From: Billgrantia tianxiuensis
GTDB lineage: Bacteria; Pseudomonadota; Gammaproteobacteria; Pseudomonadales; Halomonadaceae
Length of the DNA stretch: 64,000 nucleotides
Direction: 5' to 3'
Assembly (NCBI RefSeq): GCF_009834345.1
Contig: NZ_CP035042.1
Location: 3,286,001 to 3,350,000, forward strand
A program made the position numbers and the translations under genes. The notes beneath the pieces are model-generated. The model did no database searches. It was not told the DNA's origin and saw only the letters and a program-made list of their open reading frames with translations. Of this stretch, positions 25,144 through 35,011 are shown piece after piece (the stretch's first letter is position 1; each line of letters starts with the position of its first letter).

Positions 25144-28100
25144 GGCGCCGCCACCTCCCGGGTTTCGTCGATCTCCAGCAGCAGGTCCTGCAGGGCCGGG
25201 CCCTGTTCGCCGGGCTCCCGCCACAGGCCGCGCTGGATGGCCTCGAGCAGGCGCTCGGCCATCTCCTCCATGGCCGCCGGATTGTGCTTGCGCAGGAACG
25301 CCTGGTTCTCGTCATCCAACACCAGCGCCTGGCTGACCTGGGCATACTGGTAGTCGGCCACCAAGTCGGTGGTGGCGTCGTAGGCGAACAGGTAGTCCAC
25401 CGTTGCCGCCATCTCCGCAGCCCCCTTGTAGCCGTGTTCGCGCATGGCCTCGATCCACTTGGGGTTGAGCACCCGGGAGCGGATCACCCGGGCCAGTTCC
25501 TGCTCGAGGCTGCGCATGCGCGGTCGCGCCGGATTGGCATGATCGGCGTGATAGATGCTCGGTGCCTGGCCGCTGAGGGCGCGGCTGGCGTTGGCCATGC
25601 CGCCCTGGAAGGCGTAGTAGCCGTTGGAGTCGAGGATGTCGTGCTCGCGGTTGTCCTGGTTGTGCATCACCGCCTCCAGCCCTTCGAGTTGGTGCTCGAA
25701 GGCCGCCCGGGCCGCCACCCCCGACTCGGGAAACTGGCCGTAGGCGTAGGCTCCGCTCGCCAGGTAGGCGTCGGCCAGGTCATCGGCGTGCCGCCAGGCG
25801 CGCTCGTCGAGCAGCCGGTTGAGGCCGGTGCCGTACTCGCCGGGCCGGCTGCCGAAGACCCGATAGCCGGCCTCCCGCGCCGCCTGCTCAGGGGAGCGGC
25901 CCTGCGCCTCGAGCTCCTGCCGGCGCGCCATGACCGCCGCACGGATGGTGTTGGCCTCCCCCGGCTCCTGGTACTCGGCCACCGCCCGTACCGCCCGGTC
26001 GAACAGGCGGATGACGTTGGCGAAGGCGTCGCGGAAGAAGCCGGAGACCCGCAGGGTGACGTCCACCCGCGGCCGCCCCAACAGCATGGCGGGAATCACC
26101 TCGACGTCGATCACCCGCCGCGAGCCCAGCGACCACACCGGCCGCACGCCCATCAGGGCGAAAGCCTGGGCGATGTCGTCGCCGCCGGTGCGCATGGTGG
26201 CGGTGCCCCAGATCGACAGGCCCAGCCGCCGCGGATAGTCGCCGTGATCCTGCAGGTAGCGCTCGACGAAGGCCCGGGCCGAGACCTCGCCCAGCGACCA
26301 GGCGGCCGGCGACGGAATCGAGCGGTTGTCGACGCTGAAGAAGTTGCGCCCGGTGGGCAGCACGTCCAGACGCCCGCGACTGGGCGCACCGCTCGGCCCG
26401 GGCGGAACGAAACGCCCCGCGAGGCCGGCCAGCAGCGACTGGATCTCCATCTCGACGCCGCGCTGCATGGCCGCCCAGAGCCCGCTGCGCACATGGCGCA
26501 ACTGCTCGGCGGTGGCCGGATAGTCATGGGCCAGGCTGGCCAGGCAGCCCTCCGCCACGACGTGCGTCTCCACCAGGCGGTGGGCGAGCCGCTCCAGGCG
26601 CTCGCGGGTATCGGCAGCGCTGCGCCAGGGGGAATCATCCAGCTCGGCCAGCGCCGCCGGCCGCGGGCCGTGCCAGGGCTCGGCCCCGGCCGCCAGGGGG
26701 TCGAATGCCGGCGGCAACCCCAGGTCGGCGGCCAGGTTGTGCAACAGGCCGCGCTGGGCCGGCTGATCGCCCCGCGGCAGCCGCAGGATGGCGACCAAGG
26801 TCCCGGCCAGCTTGTCCCGCGGCGGCAGGCTGCCCAGCACGTGCAGGCCGTGGCGGATCTGCGCCTCCTTGATGTCGCACAGATAGGTGTCCAGCTCGTT
26901 GAGCAGGCGCTCGTCATCCACCTCCCCGGCCACCTCCCCGCCTGTTCTGCCCTGCGCCAGTTCGCGGTCGATGCCGGTGTCGCGCAGGTGGACGAGGATG
27001 CGCTCGCGCAGCAGGGTCTCGCGTCGCGGATCCATGCCCAGGGCCTGGTAGTACTCGTCGGTCAGCGCCTCGAGTTCGGCCATGGCGCCGTAGAGTTCGG
27101 CACGGGCCAGCGGCGGCATCAGGTGATCGACGATCACCGCCTGGCTGCGGCGCTTGGCCTGGGCGCCCTCGCCCGGGTCGTTGACGATGAAGGGATAGAA
27201 GTGCGGCAGCGGCCCCAGGGCGACGTCCGGCCAGCACTCGGCGGAGAGCGCCGCGCTCTTGCCCGGCAGCCACTCCAGGTTACCGTGCTTGCCGACGTGG
27301 ATCAGCGCATCCACCCGGTAGTGCTCGCGCAGCCAGAGATAGAAGGCCAGGTAGCTGTGGGGCGGCACCAGCTCGCTGTCGTGGTAGCTCTGGAGCGGAT
27401 CGTCACCCAGGTCGCGTAGCGGCTGGATGCCGACGAAGGTTTCGCCCAGGCGAATGCCGGCGATCATCAGCCGGCCCTGGCGATGCTTGGGGTCCTCGCT
27501 GGGTGCGCCCCAGCGCCGCCACACCGCCTCCTGCAGGGCCTGCGGCAGGGTCCGGAACCAGGCCAGGTAGTCATCAAGGGCGATGCTCTGCCAGCAGCCG
27601 CGCTGGTCCAGCCCGCGGGGGTCGTTGGTCACCCCCGCCTGCAACCGCCGTATCAGGGCATCGCCATCCGCCGGCAGGTCGTCGACCGGATAGCCCGCCG
27701 CGGCCAGGGCGCGCAGGATCGCCAGCGTCGAGGCCGGCGTATCGAGGCCGACGCCGTTGCCGATGCGGCCGTCGCGGTTGGGGTAGTTGGCCAGCACCAG
27801 CGCCAGACGCTTGTGCCGGTTCGGCGTGCGCTGCAGGTCGCTGAAGCGCCGCGCCAGCCGGGCGACGAAGGCGGCGCGCTCGGGGTGCAGGACGTGGCGG
27901 ATCACCGGCAGTTGGCAGCGCTCGCTGTAGTGGGCCTCGCTCTTGAAGCCCACCGCCCGGGTCAGGATGCGGCCATCCATCTCCGGCAGTACCACCTGCA
28001 TGGCCATGTCGCGGCTGCGCAGGCCGCCGGCCTCGGCCTGCCAGTCCTCCTCGGTGCTGCTGGAAAGGATCGCTTGCAGCACCACCGGCCGACCGACGAA

Positions 28101-29021
28101 GAGCCCCGCGAGGTCCTGGTCGAGCTGCTCTTCCAGCGGCGCCTCGCTCTCGTCGGCATGGCGATTGACCGAGAAGCCGGTGGTGTTGATCACGATGCCG
28201 GCCCCGGTCTGCTCGATCAGGTGGTTGACGAAGGCCAGGCAGGCCGGCTCCTTGAGCGAGGCCACCGCCACCGCCAGAGGCGCGAACCCCTGGGCCTCGA
28301 GCACCTCGAGCAGGCCATCCAGCACCGCGGTGTTGGCGCCCTGTAGATGGCTGCGATAGAACAGCAGCAGACAGACCGGGCGCGTCCCATCCTGCTGCCT
28401 TCGCCACTCGTTGAGTGTCACCGCCGGCTGGCCGTGCGGGGATTGCCGAGCGGGCGTTGCGGGCAAATAGAGCAGCGCCGCGGGCAGCGCCTGAGGCTCG
28501 CGCCACGCCAGCGGCAGCCCAAGGCACTCGCTACCGACACAGCGCAGCAGCTGCTCGGCGTTGTCGACCCCACCCTCGCGCAGGTAGCGCCACACCCGAT
28601 GGGCCGTGGCGACAGGCACGCTGGAGTCCGCCAGCAGGGCGTCGTCCGGGGCGTCGCAGCCCGGCACCAGGATCAGCTGACGGCGCCGGTCGGCAGCGGC
28701 CCAGGCCAGTAGGCGATCAAAGCCGTAGCGCCAGTATCCGCTGCCGCCCAGCAGCGAGACGATCACCAGCCGCGCCTGTTCCAGCACCCGGTCCTCGTAG
28801 AGGTCGTAGGCGGCCGGCTTGATCAGGTTCATCCAGTTGGCCAGGCGCAGCGAGGGAAATCCCTCGCCGCCCGCCTCGGCCAAGCGCTCCGCCGCCTGGG
28901 CCAGGGCCGACAGGCTGCTGTCGGCGGCCGACAGGATGACGATCTCGGCGGGGCTCTGCTGCAGATCGACGATACCCTCGTCGTCGACGAAGCCCCCCGG
29001 CTTGGCGGCGAAGAGATGCAT
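25140..29021 (-). CDS. cobN: Cobaltochelatase large subunit
   Basis: 1293 residues from MHLFAAKPGGFVDD; TGATG overlap with the cobW stop fixes the start. CobN/BchH family motifs include LIHVGKHGNLEWLPGKS, GTATMRTGGDDIAQAF and the C-terminal LFAYDATTDLVADY. It binds hydrogenobyrinic a,c-diamide and inserts Co2+ with an AAA+ partner, here the ChlI-ChlD protein at 31530-33290. The frame is open to 29132, but that part overlaps cobW. Confidence 0.95.
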   Translation of the reverse strand: MHLFAAKPGGFVDDEGIVDLQQSPAEIVILSAADSSLSALAQAAERLAEAGGEGFPSLRLANWMNLIKPAAYDLYEDRVLEQARLVIVSLLGGSGYWRYGFDRLLAWAAADRRRQLILVPGCDAPDDALLADSSVPVATAHRVWRYLREGGVDNAEQLLRCVGSECLGLPLAWREPQALPAALLYLPATPARQSPHGQPAVTLNEWRRQQDGTRPVCLLLFYRSHLQGANTAVLDGLLEVLEAQGFAPLAVAVASLKEPACLAFVNHLIEQTGAGIVINTTGFSVNRHADESEAPLEEQLDQDLAGLFVGRPVVLQAILSSSTEEDWQAEAGGLRSRDMAMQVVLPEMDGRILTRAVGFKSEAHYSERCQLPVIRHVLHPERAAFVARLARRFSDLQRTPNRHKRLALVLANYPNRDGRIGNGVGLDTPASTLAILRALAAAGYPVDDLPADGDALIRRLQAGVTNDPRGLDQRGCWQSIALDDYLAWFRTLPQALQEAVWRRWGAPSEDPKHRQGRLMIAGIRLGETFVGIQPLRDLGDDPLQSYHDSELVPPHSYLAFYLWLREHYRVDALIHVGKHGNLEWLPGKSAALSAECWPDVALGPLPHFYPFIVNDPGEGAQAKRRSQAVIVDHLMPPLARAELYGAMAELEALTDEYYQALGMDPRRETLLRERILVHLRDTGIDRELAQGRTGGEVAGEVDDERLLNELDTYLCDIKEAQIRHGLHVLGSLPPRDKLAGTLVAILRLPRGDQPAQRGLLHNLAADLGLPPAFDPLAAGAEPWHGPRPAALAELDDSPWRSAADTRERLERLAHRLVETHVVAEGCLASLAHDYPATAEQLRHVRSGLWAAMQRGVEMEIQSLLAGLAGRFVPPGPSGAPSRGRLDVLPTGRNFFSVDNRSIPSPAAWSLGEVSARAFVERYLQDHGDYPRRLGLSIWGTATMRTGGDDIAQAFALMGVRPVWSLGSRRVIDVEVIPAMLLGRPRVDVTLRVSGFFRDAFANVIRLFDRAVRAVAEYQEPGEANTIRAAVMARRQELEAQGRSPEQAAREAGYRVFGSRPGEYGTGLNRLLDERAWRHADDLADAYLASGAYAYGQFPESGVAARAAFEHQLEGLEAVMHNQDNREHDILDSNGYYAFQGGMANASRALSGQAPSIYHADHANPARPRMRSLEQELARVIRSRVLNPKWIEAMREHGYKGAAEMAATVDYLFAYDATTDLVADYQYAQVSQALVLDDENQAFLRKHNPAAMEEMAERLLEAIQRGLWREPGEQGPALQDLLLEIDETREVAAP

Positions 29022-30145
29022 CAGGCGCTCGTCGCGATCTCGACGTCCGCCAGGGCGGCGTGCAGCGCCGCGCCATCCAGCCCCTTGCCGATGAAGACGA
29101 GCTGGGTGGCGCGCGGCTCGTCCTGCCCCCACAGCCGGTCGAAGTAGCCGTCCAGACGTTCGCCCACGGCCTGGATCACCCGGCGCATGGGCTTGCCGGG
29201 AATCGCCGCGAAGCCCTTGGCGCGATAGATCTCGTGATGCTGCAGCAGCTGCTGCAGGCGCGCCGCCAGGGCCTCGCCGTCGACCTCGCCCAGGCGGATC
29301 ACGCAGGAGTCGAAGTGATCGTGGGCGTGGTCGTGATGGGCGCCCTCGGCGTGGTGGCGATCGTGGTGGTTGTCGATACGGTCGATGCCCTCCTCGCTGG
29401 CCGCGCCGATGCCCATCAGCGCCTCCAGTTGGGCGCGGTCCTCGGCCAGCCCCTTGTCGATGAACAGGGTCTTCACCGAGGCCGGCACCCGCTGGGCGAC
29501 CAGCGCTTCCACCCGAGCCCGTTCGGCCGGGTCGAGCAGGTCGGTCTTGCTGACCAGCACCAGATCCGCCACGCTGAGCTGGTCGTCGAGCAGCTCGCGC
29601 AGGCTGGGATCGTGATCGAGGGATTCGTCGGCCCGGCGCTGGGCCTCCACCCTCTCCACGTCGTGGGCGTAGCGGCCGGCGGCCACCGCCGGGCCGTCGA
29701 CCACGGTGATGATCGCATCCACGGTGCAGTGCTGGCGCACCTCCGGCCAGTTGAACGCCTGCACCAGCGGCTTGGGCAGGGCCAGGCCGCTGGTCTCGAT
29801 CAGGATATGGTCGATCGTGTCGCGGCGGGCCATCAGCTGTTTCATGACCGGCAGGAACTCCTCCTCCACGGTGCAGCAGATGCAGCCATTGGCCAGCTCA
29901 TAGATGCCGTTTTCGATCTCGACCGGGGCGCCGCCCGCCTCGTCGCGGCCTTCTTCATTGCCCTCTTCACAGCTCAAGGCACAGCCGCGCAGCAGGCTGG
30001 AGTCGATGTCCTGCTCGCCGAACTCGTTGACGATGACGGCGATGCGCTTGCCGGTGACCTGGCGCAGCATGGCGGCCAGTAGGGTGGTCTTGCCGCTGCC
30101 CAGGAAGCCGGTCACCACCGTGGCGGGGATCTTGTTCAGGTTCAT
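29021..30145 (-). CDS. cobW: CobW-type GTPase/metal chaperone
   Basis: 374 residues. G-domain P-loop TGFLGSGKTTL, metal-site motif NGCICCTV, VSKTDLLDP, and a histidine-rich stretch (NHHDRHHAEGAHHDHAHDH, about residue 262-280) that could hold cobalt or zinc. The C-terminal domain is typical. It likely delivers cobalt to the chelatase (inference from position between cobB and cobN). The start at 30145 is set by family N-terminus MNLNKIPATVVTG and overlaps the cobB stop (ATGA). Confidence 0.93.
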   Translation of the reverse strand: MNLNKIPATVVTGFLGSGKTTLLAAMLRQVTGKRIAVIVNEFGEQDIDSSLLRGCALSCEEGNEEGRDEAGGAPVEIENGIYELANGCICCTVEEEFLPVMKQLMARRDTIDHILIETSGLALPKPLVQAFNWPEVRQHCTVDAIITVVDGPAVAAGRYAHDVERVEAQRRADESLDHDPSLRELLDDQLSVADLVLVSKTDLLDPAERARVEALVAQRVPASVKTLFIDKGLAEDRAQLEALMGIGAASEEGIDRIDNHHDRHHAEGAHHDHAHDHFDSCVIRLGEVDGEALAARLQQLLQHHEIYRAKGFAAIPGKPMRRVIQAVGERLDGYFDRLWGQDEPRATQLVFIGKGLDGAALHAALADVEIATSA

Positions 30146-31530
30146 CCTTGGGACTCCTCGGGGGTAAGGGAATGAGTCTCTAAAGCGCTTGCCGGCTGCC
30201 CGCTCGCCATGAGCAGCCGGGCCAGGGCGTCGGGGTTGTCGGGAAAGAACAGATGCAGGTAGCTGGCCGTGAGGCCGCGCTGGCGATAGATCGCCTCGCC
30301 CGGCGCGGGGTGGCGCTGACGCCGGCAGAAGGCGATGGGCGCCGGCGTGCCTTCCGCCACCGAGCGGTGATGCGCGTGGCCTCGCACCGGCCCCTCCGGC
30401 AGCTCGGCGGTCTGCATGCCCTGGCAGCCGCGGCGGCCGCGCATGGCGCCGTGGCCCGGCAGCAGCCCCAGCAGGGTGTGGGTCTCGCCGTCGATGTCGG
30501 TCAGACTCTCCAGGCAGTAGAGCAGGCCGCCGCACTCGGCGAGGATCGGCTTGTCGGCGGCGAAGAAGCGGCGCAGCTCGTCGCGCATCGACGCGTTCGC
30601 CGCCAGTTGGGCGGCGTGCAGCTCGGGGTAGCCGCCCGGCAGCCACAGCGCATCGCAGGGGGGCAGGTGGCGGTCGGCCAGGGGCGAGAAGAAGCGCAGA
30701 GTCGCCCCCATGCGCTCCAGCAGATCCAGGTTGGCCTGGTAGATGAAGCTGAAGGCCGCGTCCCGGGCCACGCCGATGACCCGTCCCTGCAGCGAGGGCA
30801 TGGGCGGCTCGGCGGCCTGCCGCGGCGCCTCGAAGGTGACCGGCGGCAGCTGCAGCAGCGCCTCCGCCAGCCCTTCGGCATCCAGCGCCCTGGCGCCGGC
30901 CTCGAAGCGCAGCTCCAGCTCGGCGCGGATCTCGTCGGCCTGCACCAGTCCCAGGTGGCGTTCCGGCAGGGTCAGCGCGCCGTCCCGCGCCACCGCGGCC
31001 AGCAGCGGAATCTCGGCAGGCAGTGCGGACTCGATCAGCTCACGGTGGCGCTGCGAGGCGCAGGCGTTGGCGATCAGCCCGGCGATGAGGATGTCGTCGC
31101 GAAAGCCCGCCAGGCCGGCCACCAGCGCCGCGGCGGTCTGGGCCATGCCCTTGACGTCCATGACGATGACCAGCGGCAGGCCGAACAGGGCGGCCAGGTC
31201 GGCGCTGGAGGGCTCGCCGTCGAACAGCCCCATGGCGCCCTCCACCAGGATCAGATCCGCCTCGCAGGCCGCCTCGAAGAAGCGCTGGCGGCAGTAGGTC
31301 TCCCCCGCCATCCACAGATCGAGCTGATCCACCGGCCGGCCAGAGGCCTGGGCCAGGATCTGAGGGTCGAGGTAGTCCGGCCCGGTCTTGAACACCCGCA
31401 CCACCTTGCCGCGGTTGCGCAGCAGCCGGGCCAGCGCCGCGGTCAGCGTGGTCTTGCCCTGGCCCGAGGCCGGTGCGGCGATGAACAGCGCGGGACAGGC
31501 TGCGCTCGTCCGCTCGACAGGTTCCTGCAT
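30142..31530 (-). CDS. cobB: Hydrogenobyrinic acid a,c-diamide synthase
   Basis: 462 residues. P-loop AAPASGQGKTTL, then VFKTGPDYLDP, and a glutaminase domain with the nucleophile Cys in ILAECGGLLYCLESL. It amidates the a and c side chains before cobalt insertion. The start at 31530 (MQEPVERTS) forms TGATG with the chelatase gene stop and has AGGAGG seven bases upstream; the in-frame ATG at 31551 is less likely. Confidence 0.94.
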   Translation of the reverse strand: MQEPVERTSAACPALFIAAPASGQGKTTLTAALARLLRNRGKVVRVFKTGPDYLDPQILAQASGRPVDQLDLWMAGETYCRQRFFEAACEADLILVEGAMGLFDGEPSSADLAALFGLPLVIVMDVKGMAQTAAALVAGLAGFRDDILIAGLIANACASQRHRELIESALPAEIPLLAAVARDGALTLPERHLGLVQADEIRAELELRFEAGARALDAEGLAEALLQLPPVTFEAPRQAAEPPMPSLQGRVIGVARDAAFSFIYQANLDLLERMGATLRFFSPLADRHLPPCDALWLPGGYPELHAAQLAANASMRDELRRFFAADKPILAECGGLLYCLESLTDIDGETHTLLGLLPGHGAMRGRRGCQGMQTAELPEGPVRGHAHHRSVAEGTPAPIAFCRRQRHPAPGEAIYRQRGLTASYLHLFFPDNPDALARLLMASGQPASALETHSLTPEESQG

Positions 31531-33290
31531 CACGCCTGGCCTCCTGGCCATGAACGGCCCGCCGACAGCGGCAGGCGACAATAGCGGGCGCCGAGCTGCT
31601 CGGCGATGGTCTCGCCCCGCCCCCGCCTGACGGCGGCCTGCTCGGTATCGACGACCAGGCAATCGCCCAGCGCCGGCAGGCCGGCCAGGGATTGCCGGGT
31701 GCGGCCGTCGGTGATCAGGTAGGTGCGTATTCGCAGGTCGGCCTCCTGCCGCCGCCACTGGCGAATCAACCGCGCCGCCTGCAACACGACCTGGCGCAGC
31801 GGCGTACCGCCGCCCCCGTCGGCGCTGTCGAGCCGCTCACGCAGCGCCTTGGGCGCACGGCGGCGCAGCAGGATCGGCGTGACACCGTCATTGCCGAAGC
31901 CGAGCACGGCCATTTGCTCGCGGGCGGCATAGGCCTGCCGGGCCAGTTGCTCGACCAGCCCCTTGGCCCGCCCCAGCAGTTGCCGCCCCAGGGTCGAGGC
32001 GGAGGTATCCAGCAGCACCAGATGAACCGTCGGCGGGACGATTCGCGCCTGGCGATACTGCAGTCGGCGCCAGGGCCAGCGACCGCGATTGGCAATCAGG
32101 GTGGCGAACCAGTCCGGCCGGGGCGATGCCTGGTAGGAGCGACGCTGATGGCCCCGACGCCTGGCCGCTGGCATCGGGGGAACCATGACGCCATCGGGTC
32201 CACGCTCATGGGCGACAATGTCCGACAGGCTCGGGGCCGGCACGCTGACGCTTTTCTGCGCTACCGGCGGCATGGCGCCCCACTGCCCCTGGCCGCTCGA
32301 GCCTGACGTGCCGCCACCGGGACCTGCCGGCCCGCTCGACGCAGGTGGTGTACCGGAGCTTGGCGTACCGGAGCTTGGCGGCGGCGGTGGCGGATTATGG
32401 TCCGGGTGCCTGACGGGCTCCTGGGTAGGCGGCGAAGTCCGCCGATGCGCCAGCACCCAGGGCCCGACGACATCCAGATCCTCCCTGGCCACGGCAGCGG
32501 CGCCGCGCCAGGCGGCGTGGGCCTGGGCCGCACGATGCCAGGTCACGTCCGCCCGCAGCCCTTCGACGCCGGCCGCCTGACAACCCAGCGCGATGTGCTC
32601 GTAAACCCATGCCTCGCTGACGATCTCCGGCAGCGCCGACTGGGCACGCCGGATACGCTGGGTCAGCGCTGCCTGGGCCTCGGCGTGACGTGCCACATAG
32701 CCCTGGGGGTCGCGGTCGAAGGCTTCGCGTTGCTGCACGATGGCGATGCGCTCTTCCACGCTGACCGAGGCGTGCTGCTCGAGGCAGAGGCCGAAACGAT
32801 CGAGCAGCTGCGGGCGCAGCTCGCCTTCGTCCGGGTTCATGGTGCCGATCAGGCGGAAACGCGCGGGATGGGAATGGCTGACACCGTCGCGCTCGACGAC
32901 GTTGGTACCGCTGGCGGCCACGTCGAGCAGCAGGTCCACCAGCGAGTCCGGCAGCAGGTTGACTTCGTCGACGTAGAGCACGCCGCCGTGCGCCTTGGCC
33001 AGCAGCCCCGGCTGGAAGGCCGCCTCGCGCTCGGCGAGTACCCGCTGCAGGTCCAGGCTACCAGTCAGGCGCTCCTCGCTGGCCCCCAGGGGCAGGGTGA
33101 CGAAGGGCGGCCGACGCCCTTCGCCATCGTCAGGCAGGATCGCCGCCAGGGCCCGCGCCAGGGTGGATTTCGCACTGCCACGCGGCCCGCTGATCAGCAC
33201 CCCGCCGAGCCGGGGGTGGATGGCGTTGAGCAGCAGCGCGGTCTTGAGTTCTGTCAGGCCGACCACGGCGGCGAAGGGAAACTCGCTCAC
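31530..33290 (-). CDS. Magnesium-chelatase-like ChlI-ChlD fusion, cobaltochelatase motor subunit
   Basis: 586 residues from a GTG at 33290 (VSEFPFAAVVGL), with GAGG about five bases upstream. N-terminal AAA+ ATPase: Walker A SGPRGSAKSTLAR, Walker B GVLYVDEVNLLPDS, and LIGTMNPDEGELRPQLLDRFGL (sensor). A Pro/Ser/Gly-rich linker spans about residues 325-370. The C-terminal VWA domain has the MIDAS motif LLDTSASTLG. No cobS/cobT chelatase subunits are seen, so this protein probably powers CobN. First gene after the riboswitch at 33451-33603; the open frame through the riboswitch to 33542 is not coding. Confidence 0.88.
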   Translation of the reverse strand: MSEFPFAAVVGLTELKTALLLNAIHPRLGGVLISGPRGSAKSTLARALAAILPDDGEGRRPPFVTLPLGASEERLTGSLDLQRVLAEREAAFQPGLLAKAHGGVLYVDEVNLLPDSLVDLLLDVAASGTNVVERDGVSHSHPARFRLIGTMNPDEGELRPQLLDRFGLCLEQHASVSVEERIAIVQQREAFDRDPQGYVARHAEAQAALTQRIRRAQSALPEIVSEAWVYEHIALGCQAAGVEGLRADVTWHRAAQAHAAWRGAAAVAREDLDVVGPWVLAHRRTSPPTQEPVRHPDHNPPPPPPSSGTPSSGTPPASSGPAGPGGGTSGSSGQGQWGAMPPVAQKSVSVPAPSLSDIVAHERGPDGVMVPPMPAARRRGHQRRSYQASPRPDWFATLIANRGRWPWRRLQYRQARIVPPTVHLVLLDTSASTLGRQLLGRAKGLVEQLARQAYAAREQMAVLGFGNDGVTPILLRRRAPKALRERLDSADGGGGTPLRQVVLQAARLIRQWRRQEADLRIRTYLITDGRTRQSLAGLPALGDCLVVDTEQAAVRRGRGETIAEQLGARYCRLPLSAGRSWPGGQA

Positions 33291-33450
33291 GGGAGCCTCG
33301 CCATGCACCGGCTGGACAGGCAGCGGCACACGGCCGACAAGGCATCGGTCGTAAACGGCGACAACCCCGCGGGAGGGGCGGATAGAGCGAACGTAGACAC
33401 GGCATCTCCTCGGTGCCCACCGCACCGTTACGGGATGATGATGGATTGAT

Positions 33451-33603
33451 GGGCCGGTCTCCGGGCTCGAGGAGGACGCCAGAACGACGTCGAAGCCTGC
33501 ACCTTCCCAGCACAATGCCAGTGGTTCCTGCAGGCGACTCACTCATTACCGTTGCGGGGGCAGCGATGGAATTGGCCTACGGCCTCACCATACTTCCCGA
33601 TTA
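33451..33603 (-). ncRNA. Cobalamin riboswitch of the cob operon
   Basis: The minus strand carries the conserved blocks in order: GGGAAGTATGGTG at the 5' side, GCTGCCCCCGCAACGGTAA, the B12 box CCACTG-n10-GGGAAGG, and AGCCCGGAGACCGGCC at the 3' side. It lies about 160 bases before the chelatase gene start, so bound cobalamin would shut down the cobB-W-N-G-H-I-J genes. Confidence 0.92.
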
Positions 33604-33639
33604 TCCCCTAGACACAGGGGCACCCATTTCAGTCGGACC

Positions 33640-33669
33640 ATCGTAAAGGAACTGCCGCAACCAGCGCAA
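33640..33669 (-). promoter_or_regulatory. Putative promoter of the cob operon
   Basis: On the minus strand TTGCGC (33664-33669) and TACGAT (33640-33645) are 18 bases apart. The expected start near 33633 is about 30 bases before the riboswitch aptamer. Confidence 0.45.
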
Positions 33670-33994
33670 TGCGTAGCGTGCCCTGGCCTGACCTCAGTGC
33701 CTGCGGTGGCTGATTGCACAGCAAACTCTCTCGCAATCGACTGAAAACTCTAGATTTCACAGGTAGGAAAAAGCTTCTCCGTGCAGCGCCAAGACGCTAC
33801 GGAAACCTCAACCTCGAAGGAAATTTTGGGGTTGTATTTTACCGCAGGTTTGAATCATGATCCTCGCCATTCGCACACGGCATCTCAGGCCAATGGCAGT
33901 GAATCCACGGCCGGCGCGAGGACAGAGATGGCAGCAATGCCGGGTTTCACGCCAAATCATCCGAAGAATTCTCCCAGATTCCGGACACCGACCA
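33670..33994. other. Intergenic region between the cob operon and the FecBCD-type importer
   Basis: This divergent region must hold the importer promoter. I see a short inverted repeat GATTGC/GCAATC near 33711-33740 and an AT-richer stretch around 33765-33850, but no convincing sigma70 box, riboswitch or gene. Short frames here lack ribosome-binding sites. Confidence 0.4.
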
Positions 33995-35011
33995 ATGAAA
34001 ATCGCTCGCCATTTCCTGCTTCCATTATCGCTAATTCCCGCCTCATTCGCCATGGCAAGCGATACGGAATATCCATTGACCCTTACCAATTGTGGCACGG
34101 AAATCAGTTTCTCTTCCGCTCCTGAAGGCGTCGTTACCGTTGGACAGTCCGCCACCGAGATTCTCTATTCCCTGGGCCTTTCCGATCGGGTGCTCGGCAC
34201 CTCGGTCTGGTTCAATCCCGTGCTGCCTGAGTTCAGCGAGGTCAACGCCGGCATCGAACGGCTGGCCGACAATGACCCGAGCTTCGAAGCCGTGGTGAAT
34301 CGTCGACCGCAGCTCGTCGCGGCCCAGTACGAGTGGCATGTAGGACCCACCGGCAGCGTGGCGAGTCGCGAACAGTTCCACGAGTTGGGTATCGCCACTT
34401 ATGTGATGCCCGCCGACTGCGACACAAAGGACAACAGCACCGGGGGCGACGGCACCCGTACCGCCGCCTTCTCCCCCACGCACGTCTACAAAGGCATCAC
34501 CGAGCTGGCTGCCATTTTCGATGTGCAGGAAGCCGGCAAAGCCCTGGTGACCGATCTCGAAGCTCGTGAAGCCGACGCCATTGCCAAGGCCGAAAGCCTG
34601 GAACTTCCTCCAGATCTGTCGGCAGTATTCTGGTTCTCTTCTCCCGATAGCTCGGTGGATCCTTACGTGGCAGGCCGGCTCGGCTCCCCCGGTTACATGA
34701 TGGAGAAACTCGGTATTCAGAACGTCATTCAATCCGATGAAGAATGGCCTATCGTCGGTTGGGAAGCCATTGCCCGCTCCGACCCTGACCTGATCGTGAT
34801 AGCGCGCATGGATCGCCGGCGCTTTCCCGCTGACGATATCGAAGAAAAGCTGAATTTCCTGCATAGCGATCCGGTGACCCGGGAGATGACGGCGGTGAAG
34901 AACGGCAACATCATCGAGATGGATGCTCATGCAATGAGTGCCACCATGCGCACGATCTTTGGCCTGGAAATGCTGGCCGATTCCTTGACGACACTCTCCT
35001 TCGAACGATGA
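33995..35011 (+). CDS. Metal-chelate ABC transporter, periplasmic binding protein (FecB/BtuF class)
   Basis: 338 residues with a signal peptide (MKIARHFLLPLSLIPASFAMA). The class III binding-protein pattern is seen: VVTVGQSATEILYSLGLSDRVLGTS, later WEAIARSDPDLIVIARMDR. It overlaps the permease start by ATGA. The ligand is unknown. The position next to the cob operon suggests a corrinoid, cobalt chelate or siderophore, but the protein differs from the BtuF encoded at 38647. Confidence 0.85.
   Translation: MKIARHFLLPLSLIPASFAMASDTEYPLTLTNCGTEISFSSAPEGVVTVGQSATEILYSLGLSDRVLGTSVWFNPVLPEFSEVNAGIERLADNDPSFEAVVNRRPQLVAAQYEWHVGPTGSVASREQFHELGIATYVMPADCDTKDNSTGGDGTRTAAFSPTHVYKGITELAAIFDVQEAGKALVTDLEAREADAIAKAESLELPPDLSAVFWFSSPDSSVDPYVAGRLGSPGYMMEKLGIQNVIQSDEEWPIVGWEAIARSDPDLIVIARMDRRRFPADDIEEKLNFLHSDPVTREMTAVKNGNIIEMDAHAMSATMRTIFGLEMLADSLTTLSFER

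Noticed and set aside
25284..27419. A 711-residue open frame antisense to cobN
   Set aside because: A GC-rich shadow frame of a real gene, with no ribosome-binding site and a Gln/His/Arg-rich composition.
33130..33546. A 138-residue frame across the cob riboswitch
   Set aside because: Overlaps the conserved aptamer and the chelatase gene in another frame; no domain seen.
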